A DNA stretch of 64,000 bases from Pararoseomonas baculiformis (GCF_017813395.1 NZ_JAGIZB010000008.1:152284-216283), one strand, 5' to 3'. Counted from the first letter of the stretch, positions 9,120 to 19,998 are shown. Program-made: numbers and translations. Notes: a model not told the origin generated them from the sequence alone.

Positions 9120-11267
9120 ATGGCCGGTACGACGCAGGGATTGGAGGTTGCCCCGGTCCTCCGGCGCTTCATCGAGGAGGAAGCGATCCCCGGCACGGGC
9201 GTCGAGGCCCCGGCCTTCTGGACCGCGATGGAGAAGACCCTGCGCGGGCTGGGCCCGAAGAACGCCGCCCTGCTGGCCGAGCGCGACGCGCTGCAGGCGA
9301 AGATCGATGCCTGGCACCGCGCCAACCCCGCGCGCCCGGTGGACCGCGCCGCCTACGAGGCCTTCTTGCGCGAGATCGGCTACCTTCTGGACCCGCCGGC
9401 GCCCTTCCAGGTGGAGACGGCGAATGTGGATGACGAGATCGCGCGCCTCGCCGGCCCGCAGCTCGTGGTGCCGGTCAACAACGCCCGCTACGCGCTGAAC
9501 GCCGCCAATGCGCGCTGGGGCAGCCTCTACGACGCCCTCTACGGCACCGATGCCATCCCGCAGGAGGGCCCGAAGACCCGGGGCTATGATCCCAGGCGCG
9601 GCGCCGCCGTGATCGAGCGCGCCCGCGCCGTGCTGGACGGCGCCGCCCCGCTGGAGTCCGGCAGCCATGCCGAGGCGACTGCCTATCGCGTGGAGGGTGG
9701 TGCCCTTCGCGTGATGACCGCCGGCGGCCGCTCCACCGGGCTGAAGGATCCCGCGCAGTTCCGCGGCTACAATGGCAGCGAGGCCGAGCCCACCGCCATA
9801 TTGCTCGCCAAGAACGGCATCCATCTGGAGATCGTCATCGACCGCAGCCACTCGATCGGCAGCACGGACCAGGCGGGGGTTGCGGATCTGGTGCTGGAGG
9901 CTGCGCTCTCCACCATCATGGATGCCGAGGACTCCGTCGCGGCGGTGGATGCCGAGGACAAGGTCGGCGTGTATCGCAACTGGCTCGGGCTGATGCGCGG
10001 CGACCTCTCCGCCAGCTTTGAGAAGGGCGGGCAGGTGATGGAGCGCCGGATGAACCCGGACCGGCGCTTCAAGGCACCCGATGGTGGCGAACTCGTGCTG
10101 CGCGGGCGCTCGCTGATGCTGGTGCGCAATGTCGGCCACCACATGATGACGGATGCTGTCACGCTAGACGGCGCCGAGACGCCCGAGACCATCCTGGACG
10201 CCTATGTCACCTCCCTCGTCGCGCTGCATGACCTGCGCGGCAAGCGGCTGAACAGCCGCGCGGGCAGCGTCTATATCGTCAAGCCCAAGATGCATGGCCC
10301 GGCCGAGGTGCAGTGGGCCGTCTCCCTCTTCGGCGAGGTGGAGGACGCGCTGGGGCTGCCGCGCAACACGCTGAAGATGGGCATCATGGACGAGGAGCGG
10401 CGCACCAGCGTCAACCTCGCCCGCTGCATCGAGGCGGCGAAGTCCCGCGTGTTCTTCATCAACACGGGCTTCCTCGACCGCACCGGAGACGAGATCCACA
10501 CCTCCATGGAGGCGGGCGCCGTCGTGCGGAAGAACGACATGCGCAAGGCGGCCTGGATCAGCGCCTATGAGGACAACAATGTCGATGTCGGCCTGGCCTG
10601 CGGGCTGCTCGGCCATGCGCAGATCGGCAAGGGCATGTGGGCCGCGCCCGATGCCATGGCGGCGATGCTGGAGCAGAAGGTCGGCCATCCCAGGGCAGGC
10701 GCCAGCACGGCCTGGGTTCCCTCCCCCACCGGCGCCACGCTGCATGCGCTGCACTACCATCAGGTGGATGTCGCGGCGCGCCAGGCCGAGATCGCCGGGG
10801 GCGGCGCACGCGCCCGGCTTTCCGACCTGCTGACCATCCCCCTGGCCGAGAACACGAATTTCTCGCCCGAGGACATCCAGTCCGAGCTGGACAACAACGC
10901 CCAGGGCATCCTCGGCTATGTGGTGCGCTGGATCGACCAGGGCGTGGGCTGCTCCAAGGTGCCGGACATCCATGATGTCGGGCTGATGGAGGACCGCGCG
11001 ACGCTGCGCATCTCCGCCCAGCATATCGCCAACTGGCTCCGCCACGGCATCGTGGACCGGGCGAAGGTGGAGGAAACCATGCGCCGCATGGCCGCCGTGG
11101 TGGACAAGCAGAATGCGGGCGACCCGGCCTACACGCCCATGGCGCCGGATTTCGGCGGCGTGGCCTTCAAGGCGGCCTGCGACCTGGTGTTCGAGGGCGC
11201 GGCGCAGCCCAACGGCTACACGGAGTTCGTGCTGCATCGCCGGCGGCGGGAAGCCAAGGGAAGCTGA
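9120..11267 (+). CDS. glcB: Malate synthase G
   Basis: Condenses glyoxylate with acetyl-CoA to malate in the cytoplasm, closing the glyoxylate route. The 715-residue length is right for the monomeric G isoform. Landmarks include the acetyl-CoA and glyoxylate site regions [16 protein letters not shown] and [15 protein letters not shown], and the late HYHQVDV segment. The start has a strong AGGAGG 9 bases upstream. Isocitrate lyase and glycolate oxidase genes are not adjacent. The divergent intergenic region (8960-9119) holds two copies of a 13-bp direct repeat (9040-9065) of unknown meaning. Confidence 0.95.
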   Translation: MAGTTQGLEVAPVLRRFIEEEAIPGTGVEAPAFWTAMEKTLRGLGPKNAALLAERDALQAKIDAWHRANPARPVDRAAYEAFLREIGYLLDPPAPFQVETANVDDEIARLAGPQLVVPVNNARYALNAANARWGSLYDALYGTDAIPQEGPKTRGYDPRRGAAVIERARAVLDGAAPLESGSHAEATAYRVEGGALRVMTAGGRSTGLKDPAQFRGYNGSEAEPTAILLAKNGIHLEIVIDRSHSIGSTDQAGVADLVLEAALSTIMDAEDSVAAVDAEDKVGVYRNWLGLMRGDLSASFEKGGQVMERRMNPDRRFKAPDGGELVLRGRSLMLVRNVGHHMMTDAVTLDGAETPETILDAYVTSLVALHDLRGKRLNSRAGSVYIVKPKMHGPAEVQWAVSLFGEVEDALGLPRNTLKMGIMDEERRTSVNLARCIEAAKSRVFFINTGFLDRTGDEIHTSMEAGAVVRKNDMRKAAWISAYEDNNVDVGLACGLLGHAQIGKGMWAAPDAMAAMLEQKVGHPRAGASTAWVPSPTGATLHALHYHQVDVAARQAEIAGGGARARLSDLLTIPLAENTNFSPEDIQSELDNNAQGILGYVVRWIDQGVGCSKVPDIHDVGLMEDRATLRISAQHIANWLRHGIVDRAKVEETMRRMAAVVDKQNAGDPAYTPMAPDFGGVAFKAACDLVFEGAAQPNGYTEFVLHRRRREAKGS

Positions 11268-11442
11268 TCGCGCATCCGGTCGTCCGGACCGCGATCTCAT
11301 ACGGGGGAAGCGGGCCGGCCGGGAACCGGATCTGAGTGCGGAGCGGGGATGGCCTGCGCTGAACCGCAGGCCCTCCCCGCGAAAGGGACCGGGGTAGGCA
11401 GCCCCGCACCGGGACTTCCTTGCCCGTGGCGAGAGCCACAAC

Positions 11443-11476
11443 AAAAAGCCGGCCGCCCCAGGGGGGCGACCGGCCT
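11443..11476 (-). terminator. Intrinsic terminator of infC
   Basis: Read on the minus strand, a 12-bp GC-rich stem with one G-U pair (bases 11448-11459 and 11463-11474) and a 3-nt loop is followed by five T. It lies 24 bases beyond the infC stop and is a textbook rho-independent terminator; it may also serve glcB from the other side. Confidence 0.9.
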
Positions 11477-11499
11477 TGCGGACCCGATAGGGCCAGCGC

Positions 11500-12039
11500 C
11501 TATTTCGGCGCCAGCACCATGATCATCTGCCGGTTCTCAAGGCGCGGCATGGACTCGACCTTCACGGTCTCAGCCATTTCGTTCCGGATGCGCTCCAGAA
11601 CCTTGGCGCCGAGATCCTGGTGGGCCATCTCGCGGCCGCGGAAGCGCAGGGTGACCTTCACCTTGTCGCCTTCCTCGATGAAGCTCTTCATCTGCCTCAT
11701 CTTCACTTCGTAGTCATGGTCGTCGATATTCGGACGGACCTTGATTTCCTTGATCTCGACCACCTTCTGTCGCTTGCGCGCCTCGTTGGCCTTCTTCTGC
11801 TGCTCATACTTGAACTTGCCGAAGTCGGTGATCTTGCACACCGGCGGCTCGGCGTTCGGGCTGATCTCCAGAAGATCCATGCCGACGTCGTAGGCGCGGG
11901 CCAGGGCCTCACGCGCGCTCATCACGCCGATCATCTCGCCGTCCTGGTCGATCAGCCGGACCTGGGGCGCGCGAATCTCCTCGTTCACCCGCGGTCCGTC
12001 GCGGGTCGGGAGCGTATTGGGCATTGGGCCTCGGGCCAG
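11500..12039 (-). CDS. infC: Translation initiation factor IF-3, probable CTG start
   Basis: IF-3 binds the 30S subunit, prevents premature 50S joining and discriminates against non-AUG starts. The N-domain begins [19 protein letters not shown] and the linker and C-domain follow ([20 protein letters not shown]); length is normal. An ATG exists at 12024, but it lacks a properly placed ribosome-binding site. AGGAGA at 12050-12045 is spaced 5 bases from an in-frame CTG at 12039, and an in-frame stop lies just upstream, so CTG is the best-supported start, adding five residues. A non-AUG infC start would fit the known autoregulation of this gene. It is 113 bases downstream of thrS, the classic order, but rpmI and rplT do not follow. 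Confidence 0.93.
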   Translation of the reverse strand: MARGPMPNTLPTRDGPRVNEEIRAPQVRLIDQDGEMIGVMSAREALARAYDVGMDLLEISPNAEPPVCKITDFGKFKYEQQKKANEARKRQKVVEIKEIKVRPNIDDHDYEVKMRQMKSFIEEGDKVKVTLRFRGREMAHQDLGAKVLERIRNEMAETVKVESMPRLENRQMIMVLAPK

Positions 12040-12152
12040 GGTAGTCTCCTATCGTGGTGGTAGCGATGCAGTTATGGTGCGGGGCGGCCGCGTCTGCAAC
12101 CGCCACGCGCTCAGGTCAAGCGGGATTCAGTGAAAACCCGCTTTCGTCATGG

Positions 12153-14114
12153 TCACGCCGCCACATCGGTGGTGGCGAAGCTGCCCTGCTGGTCGGGCGC
12201 CGCCGCCTCAGCCACCAGGCGGGCGACGGCTTCGGCCAGGGGCAGGGTTTCCTGCTCGCGGCCCGGCAGCCGGCGGAGCACGAGGTTGCGCTCCTCGGCC
12301 TCACGCCGGCCAACCACGGCCAGGACGGGCACGCGGGCCTCGATATGCTCGGCGACTTTGCGGTTGATCTTCTCGTTCCGGATATCGACCGAAACCGCAA
12401 GCCCTGCCGCACGCATGGCCTCGGCCACCTCCTCTGCATAGGGGGCGGCGTCGTCCACGATGCTGGCGACCACGACCTGGGTGGGAGCCAGCCAGAGCGG
12501 GAAGCGCCCGGCATGCTCCTCGATCAGTATGCCAAGGAAGCGCTCGAAGCTGCCGAGGATGGCGCGATGCAGCATCACCGGGCGGTGCTTGGCGCCGTCC
12601 TCGCCGACATATTCGGCATCCAGCCGCTCCGGCAGGACGAAATCCACCTGCAGCGTGCCGCACTGCCAGTCGCGGCCGATGGCGTCGCGGAGGACGAATT
12701 CCAGCTTGGGGCCGTAGAAGGCGCCCTCCCCCGGGTTCAGCTCGAACTCCACGCCGGCCGTTGCACAGGCCTCGCGCAGGGCGCCCTCCGCGCGGTCCCA
12801 GGTCTCGTCCGTGCCGGCCCGGGTGGCGGGGCGGTCGCTGAACTTCACGCGGAAGGACTGGAAGCCGAAGTCCCGGTAGATCGAGGAGAGCAGCGCCACG
12901 AAGCGCACCGTCTCCGGGGCGATCTGGTCCTCTGTGCAGAAGATGTGCGCGTCGTCCTGGGTGAAGGCGCGGACCCGCATGATGCCGTGCAGCGCGCCCG
13001 AGGGCTCGTAGCGGTGGCAGGAACCGAACTCCGCCATGCGCCACGGCAGCTGGCGGTAGCTGCGGATGCCCTGGTTGAAGATCTGCACATGGCAGGGGCA
13101 GTTCATCGGCTTGAGCGCGAGCACCCGGTCCTTCTCGGACTCGTCCTCGACGGTGGCGATGAACATGCTCTCCCGGAACTTCTCCCAGTGGCCGGAGGCC
13201 TCCCAGAGCTTGCGGTCCAGCAGCTGCGGCGTCTTCACCTCGTCATAGCCCGCGGCGTCCAGGCGGCGGCGCATATAGCCCTCCACCGTCCGGTAGAGGC
13301 GCCAGCCCTTCGGGTGCCAGAAGATCGAGCCCGTGGCCTCCTCCTGCAGGTGGAAGAGGTCCATCTCCCGGCCGATCTTGCGGTGGTCGCGCTTCTCCGC
13401 CTCCTCCAGCTGGTGGAGATAGGCGTCCAGCTCCTTCTGGTCCCGCCACGCGGTGGCATAGATGCGGGAGAGAACGGGGTTGCGGTGGTCGCCACGCCAA
13501 TAGGCGCCCGCCACCTTCTGCAGCTTGAAGGCGGAACCGACATCGCCCGTGCCGCGCATATGGGGACCGCGGCAGAGATCGAGCCAGTCGCCCTGCCGGT
13601 AGATGCTGATCGTTTCGCTTTCCGGCAGGTCGCGAATCAGCTCCGCCTTGAAGCGCTCGCCCTTTTCCTCGAAGTGGCGGATCGCCTCGTCGCGGGGCCA
13701 TTCCTCGCGCACGAAGGTGGCGTTGCGGGCGATGATCTCCCGCATCTTCGCCTCGATCGCCGGGAAGTCCTCGGGCGTGAAGGGCTGGTTGCGGTGGAAG
13801 TCGTAGTAGAAGCCGTTCTCGATCGCCGGGCCGATTGTCACCTGCGTGCCCGGAAACAGCTCCTGCACCGCCTCGGCAAGCACATGGGCGGCGTCGTGGC
13901 GGATCATCCCGAGGGCCTCGGGATCCTTCCGCGTGATGAAGCGCAGCCGCGCGTCATGCGCGATGGGAACGGAAAGATCCCTGAGCGCGCCGTCCACCTC
14001 CATGGCCAGCGCCGCCTTGGCAAGGCCGGGGCCGATGGACGCGGCCACGGTAGTGCCCGTCACCGGACCGTCGAAGGATCGAACGGAACCGTCGGGCAGC
14101 GTGATCGCGGGCAT
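12153..14114 (-). CDS. thrS: Threonyl-tRNA synthetase
   Basis: Charges tRNA-Thr. The 653-residue protein shows the N-terminal TGS domain ([20 protein letters not shown]), the editing domain with [17 protein letters not shown], and the class II core with the zinc-ligand segment [13 protein letters not shown] and [14 protein letters not shown]. The C-terminal anticodon-binding domain ends near the AAPDQQG tail. The order thrS then infC on one strand is widely conserved in bacteria. The 143-base gap from the upstream small gene could hold a promoter. No alphaproteobacterial thrS leader element was recognised. Confidence 0.96.
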   Translation of the reverse strand: MPAITLPDGSVRSFDGPVTGTTVAASIGPGLAKAALAMEVDGALRDLSVPIAHDARLRFITRKDPEALGMIRHDAAHVLAEAVQELFPGTQVTIGPAIENGFYYDFHRNQPFTPEDFPAIEAKMREIIARNATFVREEWPRDEAIRHFEEKGERFKAELIRDLPESETISIYRQGDWLDLCRGPHMRGTGDVGSAFKLQKVAGAYWRGDHRNPVLSRIYATAWRDQKELDAYLHQLEEAEKRDHRKIGREMDLFHLQEEATGSIFWHPKGWRLYRTVEGYMRRRLDAAGYDEVKTPQLLDRKLWEASGHWEKFRESMFIATVEDESEKDRVLALKPMNCPCHVQIFNQGIRSYRQLPWRMAEFGSCHRYEPSGALHGIMRVRAFTQDDAHIFCTEDQIAPETVRFVALLSSIYRDFGFQSFRVKFSDRPATRAGTDETWDRAEGALREACATAGVEFELNPGEGAFYGPKLEFVLRDAIGRDWQCGTLQVDFVLPERLDAEYVGEDGAKHRPVMLHRAILGSFERFLGILIEEHAGRFPLWLAPTQVVVASIVDDAAPYAEEVAEAMRAAGLAVSVDIRNEKINRKVAEHIEARVPVLAVVGRREAEERNLVLRRLPGREQETLPLAEAVARLVAEAAAPDQQGSFATTDVAA

Positions 14115-14257
14115 GGGGGCTTTGAGGCCTTCCTGTGCAGGGGAAACGGGCCGGGAGCGATGGCACCCCCCTCCCCTCAGGTCAAGCGCGGCCTGGGCAG
14201 GTCTGCCCCCCGGCTGTCCACTCCGGGCCCGGATTCCGCCACCCGCCCGGGCGCGAT

Positions 14258-14512
14258 TCAGGCGAAGGGATTGCGGACCTCGTCCGTCCGGTCGCCGGTT
14301 GTAACCTGCTCGGGAAGGGAATCGCCCTCCGCCTCCAGGGCAGCCACCGTCGCCTGGAGCACGGCAAGAAGGCGGCGGGCGCGGAGAAGGCCGGCACGGT
14401 CACGCGTGAGGTCGAGGCTGCCATGGAGCGAGACGCGGTCGAGCCGGTTCTCGACCATCATCCCCCCGATCCGCAGGACCGTGGCTTCCTCGGCAAAGGG
14501 CTTGAGCGGCAC
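14258..14512 (-). CDS. Small conserved-looking hypothetical protein
   Basis: An 84-residue protein starting with GTG, chosen because AGGAGG sits about 6 bases upstream, an unusually strong site. The sequence has a short beta-like N-part ([20 protein letters not shown]) and a helical middle ([21 protein letters not shown]), with no membrane segment and no cysteine. It begins 12 bases after the nuclease stop and probably shares its transcript. No family is recognised and no function is proposed. Confidence 0.6.
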   Translation of the reverse strand: MPLKPFAEEATVLRIGGMMVENRLDRVSLHGSLDLTRDRAGLLRARRLLAVLQATVAALEAEGDSLPEQVTTGDRTDEVRNPFA

Positions 14513-14524
14513 GGTTTCCTCCTG

Positions 14525-15511
14525 TCAGCGCCGGCCGAGGACGCGCAGCAGCGCGGCGACCATCACGGCCGCGAAGATCCCGGCCAGGATGAGGGTTGTG
14601 CTGACGCCATCCCCGTCGTCCGGGCCGGCGGGCGGCTGGGGCCGCGGGGCCGGGGCGGCATCGGGCAGGTTGTCGCAGCTTCCACGGACATTGCTCGGGC
14701 GCGGCTCGGGCAGGGCCATGGCCCGCGCCTTCACGGCGGGGGAAAGCTGGGGAAACACGTCGATCCCGGCAATGTCGCGCAGCTCGTCCAGCGAGACGGC
14801 GCGCCAGGCGAGGCCGGGCTCGTTCGGCGCCAGATAGGCCGCGGCCTGGCCCCGGCGGGGCAGGTACACCGCCTTGTAAAGTGAGGTTGGAACGAGGACG
14901 CGGCCATTGAGGCGGAGGAGGTTTCCGCCCTCGAAGACCGGGCCGGTGACGACGAAGACCTCGCCCTCCTCCATGGCTAGCTCCCGAACCGTGCTCTCGA
15001 CCCCCTCCCACAGGCAGCGGTTCATGCCGGGATTCTGCGGGACGATGTTGGCCAGGCTGAAGCTCTCGGCCTGGGCGCTGGGCGTGGGCATGTTGCCCGA
15101 GGGCGCCATATGGCCTCGGTCATAGCCGGAGCGGGCATAGTCGGAGAGGCGGGAACGCTCGTCCTCGGGGAGGGCGTCCTCGGCGTGGAAGCGGTCGTCG
15201 CGCTCGACCTGGCGGGCGCGCTGGATGCTGGCACGTGTCAGGCGCTCCGCGGCCGCGAGGGGCGTGCGGGAGATGCCGCTGTGAATGACGGCGAAGGCCT
15301 CGTAGCAGAGGGTGCGCGTCTGGGCGGCAAGCTGCGGGCGGGTGATGGCCGGGGGTACGCCGCCGGGGTGGTGGGGCCGGCAGTTGGAATCCTGCGCCCC
15401 GGCGGGCACGGGCGGAAGGGCAAGAGAAGCGGCCGCGAGCGCGACGGCCGCGGCCGCCACGCGCCCCCACCCCGTCGCACAGGCCGCCCGGCCCTTCCTC
15501 CACCGCCTCAT
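14525..15511 (-). CDS. DNA/RNA non-specific endonuclease (NucA type), exported and membrane-tethered
   Basis: A 328-residue beta-beta-alpha metal nuclease. The active-site motif DRGHMAPSGN (131-140) supplies the general-base His134, and Asn160 in NIVPQNPGMN is the expected metal ligand. The N-terminus has a signal peptide (hydrophobic residues 18-38, ending AGAQ). Unusually, a C-terminal hydrophobic helix (TLILAGIFAAVMVAALLRVL) ends in basic residues, implying an inner-membrane anchor with the nuclease domain in the periplasm, where it could degrade incoming nucleic acid. It starts 5 bases after purU and is followed by the small gene after 12 bases. Confidence 0.85.
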   Translation of the reverse strand: MRRWRKGRAACATGWGRVAAAAVALAAASLALPPVPAGAQDSNCRPHHPGGVPPAITRPQLAAQTRTLCYEAFAVIHSGISRTPLAAAERLTRASIQRARQVERDDRFHAEDALPEDERSRLSDYARSGYDRGHMAPSGNMPTPSAQAESFSLANIVPQNPGMNRCLWEGVESTVRELAMEEGEVFVVTGPVFEGGNLLRLNGRVLVPTSLYKAVYLPRRGQAAAYLAPNEPGLAWRAVSLDELRDIAGIDVFPQLSPAVKARAMALPEPRPSNVRGSCDNLPDAAPAPRPQPPAGPDDGDGVSTTLILAGIFAAVMVAALLRVLGRR

Positions 15512-15516
15512 CCGTC

Positions 15517-16380
15517 TCAGTCCCGGAAGACCACGGTGCGGGCGCCGTTGAGCAGGATCCGGTCCTCCAGCTGCCAGAGCAGGGCACGGGAGAGCACGCG
15601 GCGCTCGATGTCCCGTCCCTGGCGGACCAGGTCGTCCGGCGTGTCGTTATGGCTGCAGCGCTCCACGTCCTGCTCGATGATGGGGCCCTCATCCAGGTCC
15701 GCGGTCACGAAATGGGCGGTCGCGCCGATCAGCTTCACGCCGCGCGCATGGGCCTGGTGATAGGGGCGCGCGCCCTTGAAGCCCGGCAGGAAGGAGTGAT
15801 GGATATTGATGCAGCGCCCGGCCAGCTTGGCGGCCAGCCCGTCCGAGAGCACCTGCATGTAGCGGGCCAGGATCACCAGCTCCGCCCCGGTCTCGCGGAT
15901 CACCCGCCAGACCTCGGCCTCCTGCTCCAGCTTGGTCTGCTTGGTGACCGGCAGGTAGTGGAAGGGCACCCCGGTGAAATCCAGGTGCTGGTAAGTCTCG
16001 CGCCCGTGGTTGGAGATGATCCCGACGAGATCCATGGGCAGCTCGCCCAGGCGCCAGCGATAGAGGATGTCCGCCAGGCAGTGATCGAATTTTGAAACGA
16101 GAACGATCACCTTCCGCCGCTCGGCCCGGTCGCGCAGGGCGAATTGCATGGAGAAGCGGTCGGCCACCGCGTCCAGCCCGGCCCGCAGGGCCGGCACGTC
16201 CAGCGCATCCTCCGGGTGGTCCAGCGTGATGCGGGCGAAGAAGCGGCGCGTTTCCACGTCGTCGTATTGCTGGGCCTCACGGATATTACCGCCATGCTCG
16301 AAGATGGTGGTGGCCACGGCGGCCACGATGCCCGGGCGGTTCGGGCAGGACAGGGTAAGGACGTGCTCGGGGCGGGGCAT
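15517..16380 (-). CDS. purU: Formyltetrahydrofolate deformylase
   Basis: Hydrolyses 10-formyl-tetrahydrofolate to formate and tetrahydrofolate. The 287-residue protein has an N-terminal ACT domain ([20 protein letters not shown]) and a formyltransferase-fold catalytic domain with [19 protein letters not shown] and [19 protein letters not shown], carrying the Asn-His-Asp triad. The start at 16380 (MPRPEHVL) is placed where the ACT domain begins; the further upstream frame reads arginine- and proline-rich sequence. In related bacteria purU supports C1 balance during glycine betaine or formate metabolism; no such genes adjoin it here. Confidence 0.93.
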   Translation of the reverse strand: MPRPEHVLTLSCPNRPGIVAAVATTIFEHGGNIREAQQYDDVETRRFFARITLDHPEDALDVPALRAGLDAVADRFSMQFALRDRAERRKVIVLVSKFDHCLADILYRWRLGELPMDLVGIISNHGRETYQHLDFTGVPFHYLPVTKQTKLEQEAEVWRVIRETGAELVILARYMQVLSDGLAAKLAGRCINIHHSFLPGFKGARPYHQAHARGVKLIGATAHFVTADLDEGPIIEQDVERCSHNDTPDDLVRQGRDIERRVLSRALLWQLEDRILLNGARTVVFRD

Positions 16381-16475
16381 GCAGGACTCACGGGATGGCA
16401 GCGCGCCGGGACCCGGCACGCGCATCCTGCCCTTGCCACCAAGGGCCGCTTCGGGCCAGCCCCCGGGCCGGGCGC

Positions 16476-16907
16476 TCAGCCCGTCGCCACGTAGTCGCGC
16501 AGCGCGGCCGCCTCGCCCACCGCCGCCTCGATCCGGGCCTTCACCAGATCCCCGATCGAGATGATCCCGTGGAGCTTCCCCCCTTCCAGCACGGGCAGGT
16601 GGCGGACGCGGCGATCGGTCATCATCTCAAGCGCCTGCTCGATCGTGGTTTCGGGCGTGACCGTATAGAGGATGCGGGTCATGGCATCCGCGGCGGTCAG
16701 GGTCTCGGTCATCCCCTCCTCCTCGGCGAAGACGCGGACGATGTCCCGTTCGGAGATGATGCCCACCGGCGGGGCGTCCCCCTCGCAGACCAGGGCGGCG
16801 CCGATACGGTGGCGCACCAGGGTCCGGGCCACCTCCCCCAGCTTCTCGCCGGGCTTCACGTTCACCACCTCCCGGCCCTTGCTCCGCAGGATTGACGCGA
16901 CGGTCAT
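16476..16907 (-). CDS. CBS-domain protein
   Basis: A 143-residue protein made almost entirely of two CBS motifs ([20 protein letters not shown] and the later [20 protein letters not shown]), a Bateman module that binds adenine nucleotides. No effector domain is attached, so it is a stand-alone regulator or energy sensor. The start at 16907 is supported by GGAGG 5 bases upstream, better than the in-frame ATG at 16925. It lies 95 bases upstream of purU on the same strand. The partner protein is unknown. Confidence 0.88.
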   Translation of the reverse strand: MTVASILRSKGREVVNVKPGEKLGEVARTLVRHRIGAALVCEGDAPPVGIISERDIVRVFAEEEGMTETLTAADAMTRILYTVTPETTIEQALEMMTDRRVRHLPVLEGGKLHGIISIGDLVKARIEAAVGEAAALRDYVATG

Positions 16908-17021
16908 GGCTGCCTCCACCGGCATAACATGCAGGATGGTGGCAGCCGGCCAGGGGGCGCGGGCAAGCGGAAAGAGTGGCTCTCACAGCGGCGTGAAGGC
17001 GCTGCCGAACGGGGCGGCGCT

Positions 17022-18803
17022 TCACGTCGCCACGGGGTCGGGCTTCTTCGTCTCCGGGCCTGAAAGCTGGGTTCGCACAAGTTCCGCGAAGCGCCCGCCC
17101 AGCGCCACCAGCTCGCTGAAACTGCCGCGCTCGACGATCTTGCCATGCTCGAACACCAGGATCTCGTCGGCATCGCGGATGGTGGAGAGGCGATGGGCGA
17201 TGATGAAGGTGGTGCGCCCGTTCATCAGCACCTGCAGCGCCTTCTGCACCCGCGCCTCCGTGGCCGCGTCCAGGGCGCTGGTCGCCTCGTCCAGAATGAG
17301 GATCGGCGGATCCTTCATCAGGGCGCGGGCGATGGACAGGCGCTGCTTCTGCCCGCCGGAAAGGCTCGCTCCGCGCTCCCCCACCCGTGTGTCGTAGCCC
17401 TGGGGCTGGCGGATGATGAAGTCATGCGCCTCGGCCATGCGGCAGGCCTGCTCGATTTCCTCCTGCGTCGCATCCGGGCGGCCGATCAGCAGGTTCTCGC
17501 GGATGGTTCGGTTGAACAGCATGGCATCCTGGAACACCACGCCGACATTCCGCCGCAGGCTCTCCAGCGAGATGTCCCGGAGGTCATGGCCGTCGATGGT
17601 GATCCTGCCATCCACCGGGTCCCACAGGCGCTGCAGCAGCGACATGGCCGTGGACTTGCCCGCGCCGGTCTGACCCACCAGGGCCACGGTCTTCCCGGGC
17701 GCCGCCTCGAAGCTCACATCGTTCAGGATCAACCCGCCGCCGGGATAGCCGAAGGCGACATGCTCGAACACCACCTCGCCCTGAGCCCGCGGAAGATCGA
17801 GCGCGCCGGGCTTCTCCGGCACGCTGGTACGGGCATCAAGAACGGAGAAGACCTCCCGCAGGCCGGGCACCTGCATCAGCAGCCGGGAAACGAAGCCTAC
17901 CGCTCCCTCCAGCCGGCCGATCAGCATGGTGGCGAAGCCCATGAAGGTGACGATCTCGCCCACGCTGGCTTGGCCGTTCATGTGCAGCCAGGTACCGAGC
18001 ATGAAAATGGTGATCACGCTGATCGTGCTCGCGGAACTCGTGAGCACCGACACCACCGCCCACCAGTTCAGCACGGGAAACTGGTGGTCCAGCACCTGCC
18101 GCATGATATCGCCGAACAGCTTCGCCTCGGCCGTTATGCGCGTGAAGGATTGCACCACCACCACGTTGGAGAGCGCATCCTGCGCATTGCCGGCCAGGCG
18201 GCTCTGGTAATCCTCCACCTTCTCCTGCGCTTCCTGGGTCCGGCTGACCACGAAGGCAGCAACGATGATGAAGACGATCACCAGCGCCAGCAGCACGAGA
18301 GCCAGCCGCCAGTTCATGAGGAAGGTCAGGGGCAGCAGCACAAGGCCAGTGATGAAGGTGACAAGGTGCTCGCGGAAGAAGGAAAGCCATATCGCGAAGA
18401 GGTGGTCCGTGCCCACCAGCATGATTTTCATCAGCCGGCCGGAAGCCGTGTCCCCGTGAAAGGAGAGCGGCATGGCGAGCACATGCTGGAAATAGCGGTG
18501 CATCACGGCCAGCCGGTTGCGGTGCGCCATGCGGTCCGCCAGGAGGCTGACCGCGACATTGGCCGCTATCCCGGTAAGGCCGACCGCCGCCCAGACCACG
18601 AGGAGGGAGATGGCCTGGCGCCACACCTCATCCTCGGGCAGCCGGCTCGCGCTGGAGAGCACGTCCACCACACGGCCGAACAGCACAGGCTCAAGGAACT
18701 GCAGCCCGGCGAGGGCCAGGGCGGCCAAAGCCAGCCCCATGGCCACCCACTTGTCGGGGGCAAGCAGCCCGAGCACCCGTGCATAGGTCTGCAGAAACCC
18801 CAT
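17022..18803 (-). CDS. ndvA: ABC exporter, fused permease-ATPase, NdvA-like (beta-glucan type)
   Basis: A 593-residue half-transporter with six membrane helices in the first 300 residues and a C-terminal ATPase: Walker A GQTGAGKST (377-385), signature LSGGQ (481-485), Walker B ILILDEATSALD (501-512). The N-terminus MGFLQTYARVLGLLAPDKW and segments such as QFPVLNWWAVVSVLT and GFATMLIGRLEGAVGFV closely recall the NdvA/ChvA cyclic beta-1,2-glucan exporters. No glucan synthase (ndvB) is in the window, so the exported substrate is an inference. It is divergent from two Bug receptor genes over 193 bases. Confidence 0.82.
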   Translation of the reverse strand: MGFLQTYARVLGLLAPDKWVAMGLALAALALAGLQFLEPVLFGRVVDVLSSASRLPEDEVWRQAISLLVVWAAVGLTGIAANVAVSLLADRMAHRNRLAVMHRYFQHVLAMPLSFHGDTASGRLMKIMLVGTDHLFAIWLSFFREHLVTFITGLVLLPLTFLMNWRLALVLLALVIVFIIVAAFVVSRTQEAQEKVEDYQSRLAGNAQDALSNVVVVQSFTRITAEAKLFGDIMRQVLDHQFPVLNWWAVVSVLTSSASTISVITIFMLGTWLHMNGQASVGEIVTFMGFATMLIGRLEGAVGFVSRLLMQVPGLREVFSVLDARTSVPEKPGALDLPRAQGEVVFEHVAFGYPGGGLILNDVSFEAAPGKTVALVGQTGAGKSTAMSLLQRLWDPVDGRITIDGHDLRDISLESLRRNVGVVFQDAMLFNRTIRENLLIGRPDATQEEIEQACRMAEAHDFIIRQPQGYDTRVGERGASLSGGQKQRLSIARALMKDPPILILDEATSALDAATEARVQKALQVLMNGRTTFIIAHRLSTIRDADEILVFEHGKIVERGSFSELVALGGRFAELVRTQLSGPETKKPDPVAT

Positions 18804-18996
18804 GCCCTTCCGTTCCCCTTCGCAGGCCGCCGAACCCGAACACGGGGCGAACGCCACAGCGCGGGATCGGATGCAGCAGGGAAGGACGGTCGGCTTGCCC
18901 TTGCAAGGAGGGCCGAGGCACGGCACCTGTTCCCCCGAACGGCCGCGACTCGAAGAAGGGGATAACCCCGCCTGCGGCACCCTTGAGGAGGATGTC

Positions 18997-19998
18997 ATGA
19001 CCCTGTCCCGCCGCGCGGCCCTCGCCGCGCCCGCCCTCGCGCTCCTGCCCGGCCTCGCCCGCGCGCAATCCGGGGCCTCCGCCTATCCCACCCGGCCCGT
19101 GCGGCTCGTCGTGCCCTTCACCCCGGCCGGGACCACCGATGTGGCGGCGCGGATCATGGCCGAGCGGCTCCAGTCCCGCCTCGGCCAGCCCTTCACGGTG
19201 GAGAACCGCCCGGGCGCCGGCGGCAATGTGGGCTCGGACTTCGTCGCGAAGGCGGAGCCGGACGGCTACACGCTGCTGATGCAGACCGTCTCCAGCGGCG
19301 CGATCAACTACACGCTCTATGAGGGCCGCATCCCCTACAAGCCGGACGACCTGGTCGAGGTGGGGCTGGTGACGCGAGTGCCGAACGTGATCTTCGTCAC
19401 CCCTTCCCTGCCCGTGAAGACCCTCCGGGAACTGGTGGCCTATGCGAAGGCCAACCCGAACAAGCTGAATTTCGGTTCCTCGGGCGCCGGCACCTCGCTG
19501 CACGTCACGGGCGAGCTGCTGAAGATGGAAGCGGGCGTGCAGATCGCCCATGTTCCCTTCCGCGGCGCCGGCCCCATGATGATCGACGTGATGGCCGGGC
19601 GCATCGAGGTAGGGGTGGACAACCTGCCCTCCGCCATCGGCCATATCCGGGACGGGCGCCTGCGAGCCCTGGCCGTAACCACGAAGTCCCGCACCCCGGC
19701 CCTGCCCGATGTGCCCACCACCGCCGAGGAAGGTTTCCCCGGCGTGGAGGCCACGGGCTGGTTCGGCATCCAGGCGCCGGCCCGCACCCCCCGCCCCATC
19801 GTGGAGAAGCTGGGGGCGGAGATCGACGCTATCCTCAAGGAGCCGGCCACGAAGGCGAAGATCGCCGATCTGGGCGGCATGACCCCCGACCTGACTCCGG
19901 ATGGCGGCACCTCGCCCGCCGCCTACACCAACTTCGTGCGGGCCGAGATCCGCAAATGGGGTGACGTGGTCCGGAAGTCGGGCGCACAGGTGGAGTAA
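18997..19998 (+). CDS. Bug-family receptor, tandem copy 1
   Basis: A 333-residue periplasmic binding protein. A signal peptide with paired arginines (MTLSRRAALAAPALALLPG) precedes the family opening YPTRPVRLVVPFTPAGTTDV and ENRPGAGGNVGSDFVAK. GAGGAGG 5 bases upstream fixes the start at 18997; an upstream extension of the frame has no support. It is followed after 5 bases by a second receptor of the same family, so the two are one transcript. No TctA/TctB pair is nearby. Bug proteins bind carboxylates and related small anions; the ligand is not identifiable. Confidence 0.92.
   Translation: MTLSRRAALAAPALALLPGLARAQSGASAYPTRPVRLVVPFTPAGTTDVAARIMAERLQSRLGQPFTVENRPGAGGNVGSDFVAKAEPDGYTLLMQTVSSGAINYTLYEGRIPYKPDDLVEVGLVTRVPNVIFVTPSLPVKTLRELVAYAKANPNKLNFGSSGAGTSLHVTGELLKMEAGVQIAHVPFRGAGPMMIDVMAGRIEVGVDNLPSAIGHIRDGRLRALAVTTKSRTPALPDVPTTAEEGFPGVEATGWFGIQAPARTPRPIVEKLGAEIDAILKEPATKAKIADLGGMTPDLTPDGGTSPAAYTNFVRAEIRKWGDVVRKSGAQVE

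Noticed and set aside
12054..14837. Plus-strand open frame of over 900 codons
   Set aside because: Antisense to thrS; composition is unlike a protein and thrS is certain.
18898..18907. 10-bp palindrome CCTTGCAAGG between ndvA and the Bug genes
   Set aside because: Too short to be more than chance in 64 kb and has no second copy nearby.
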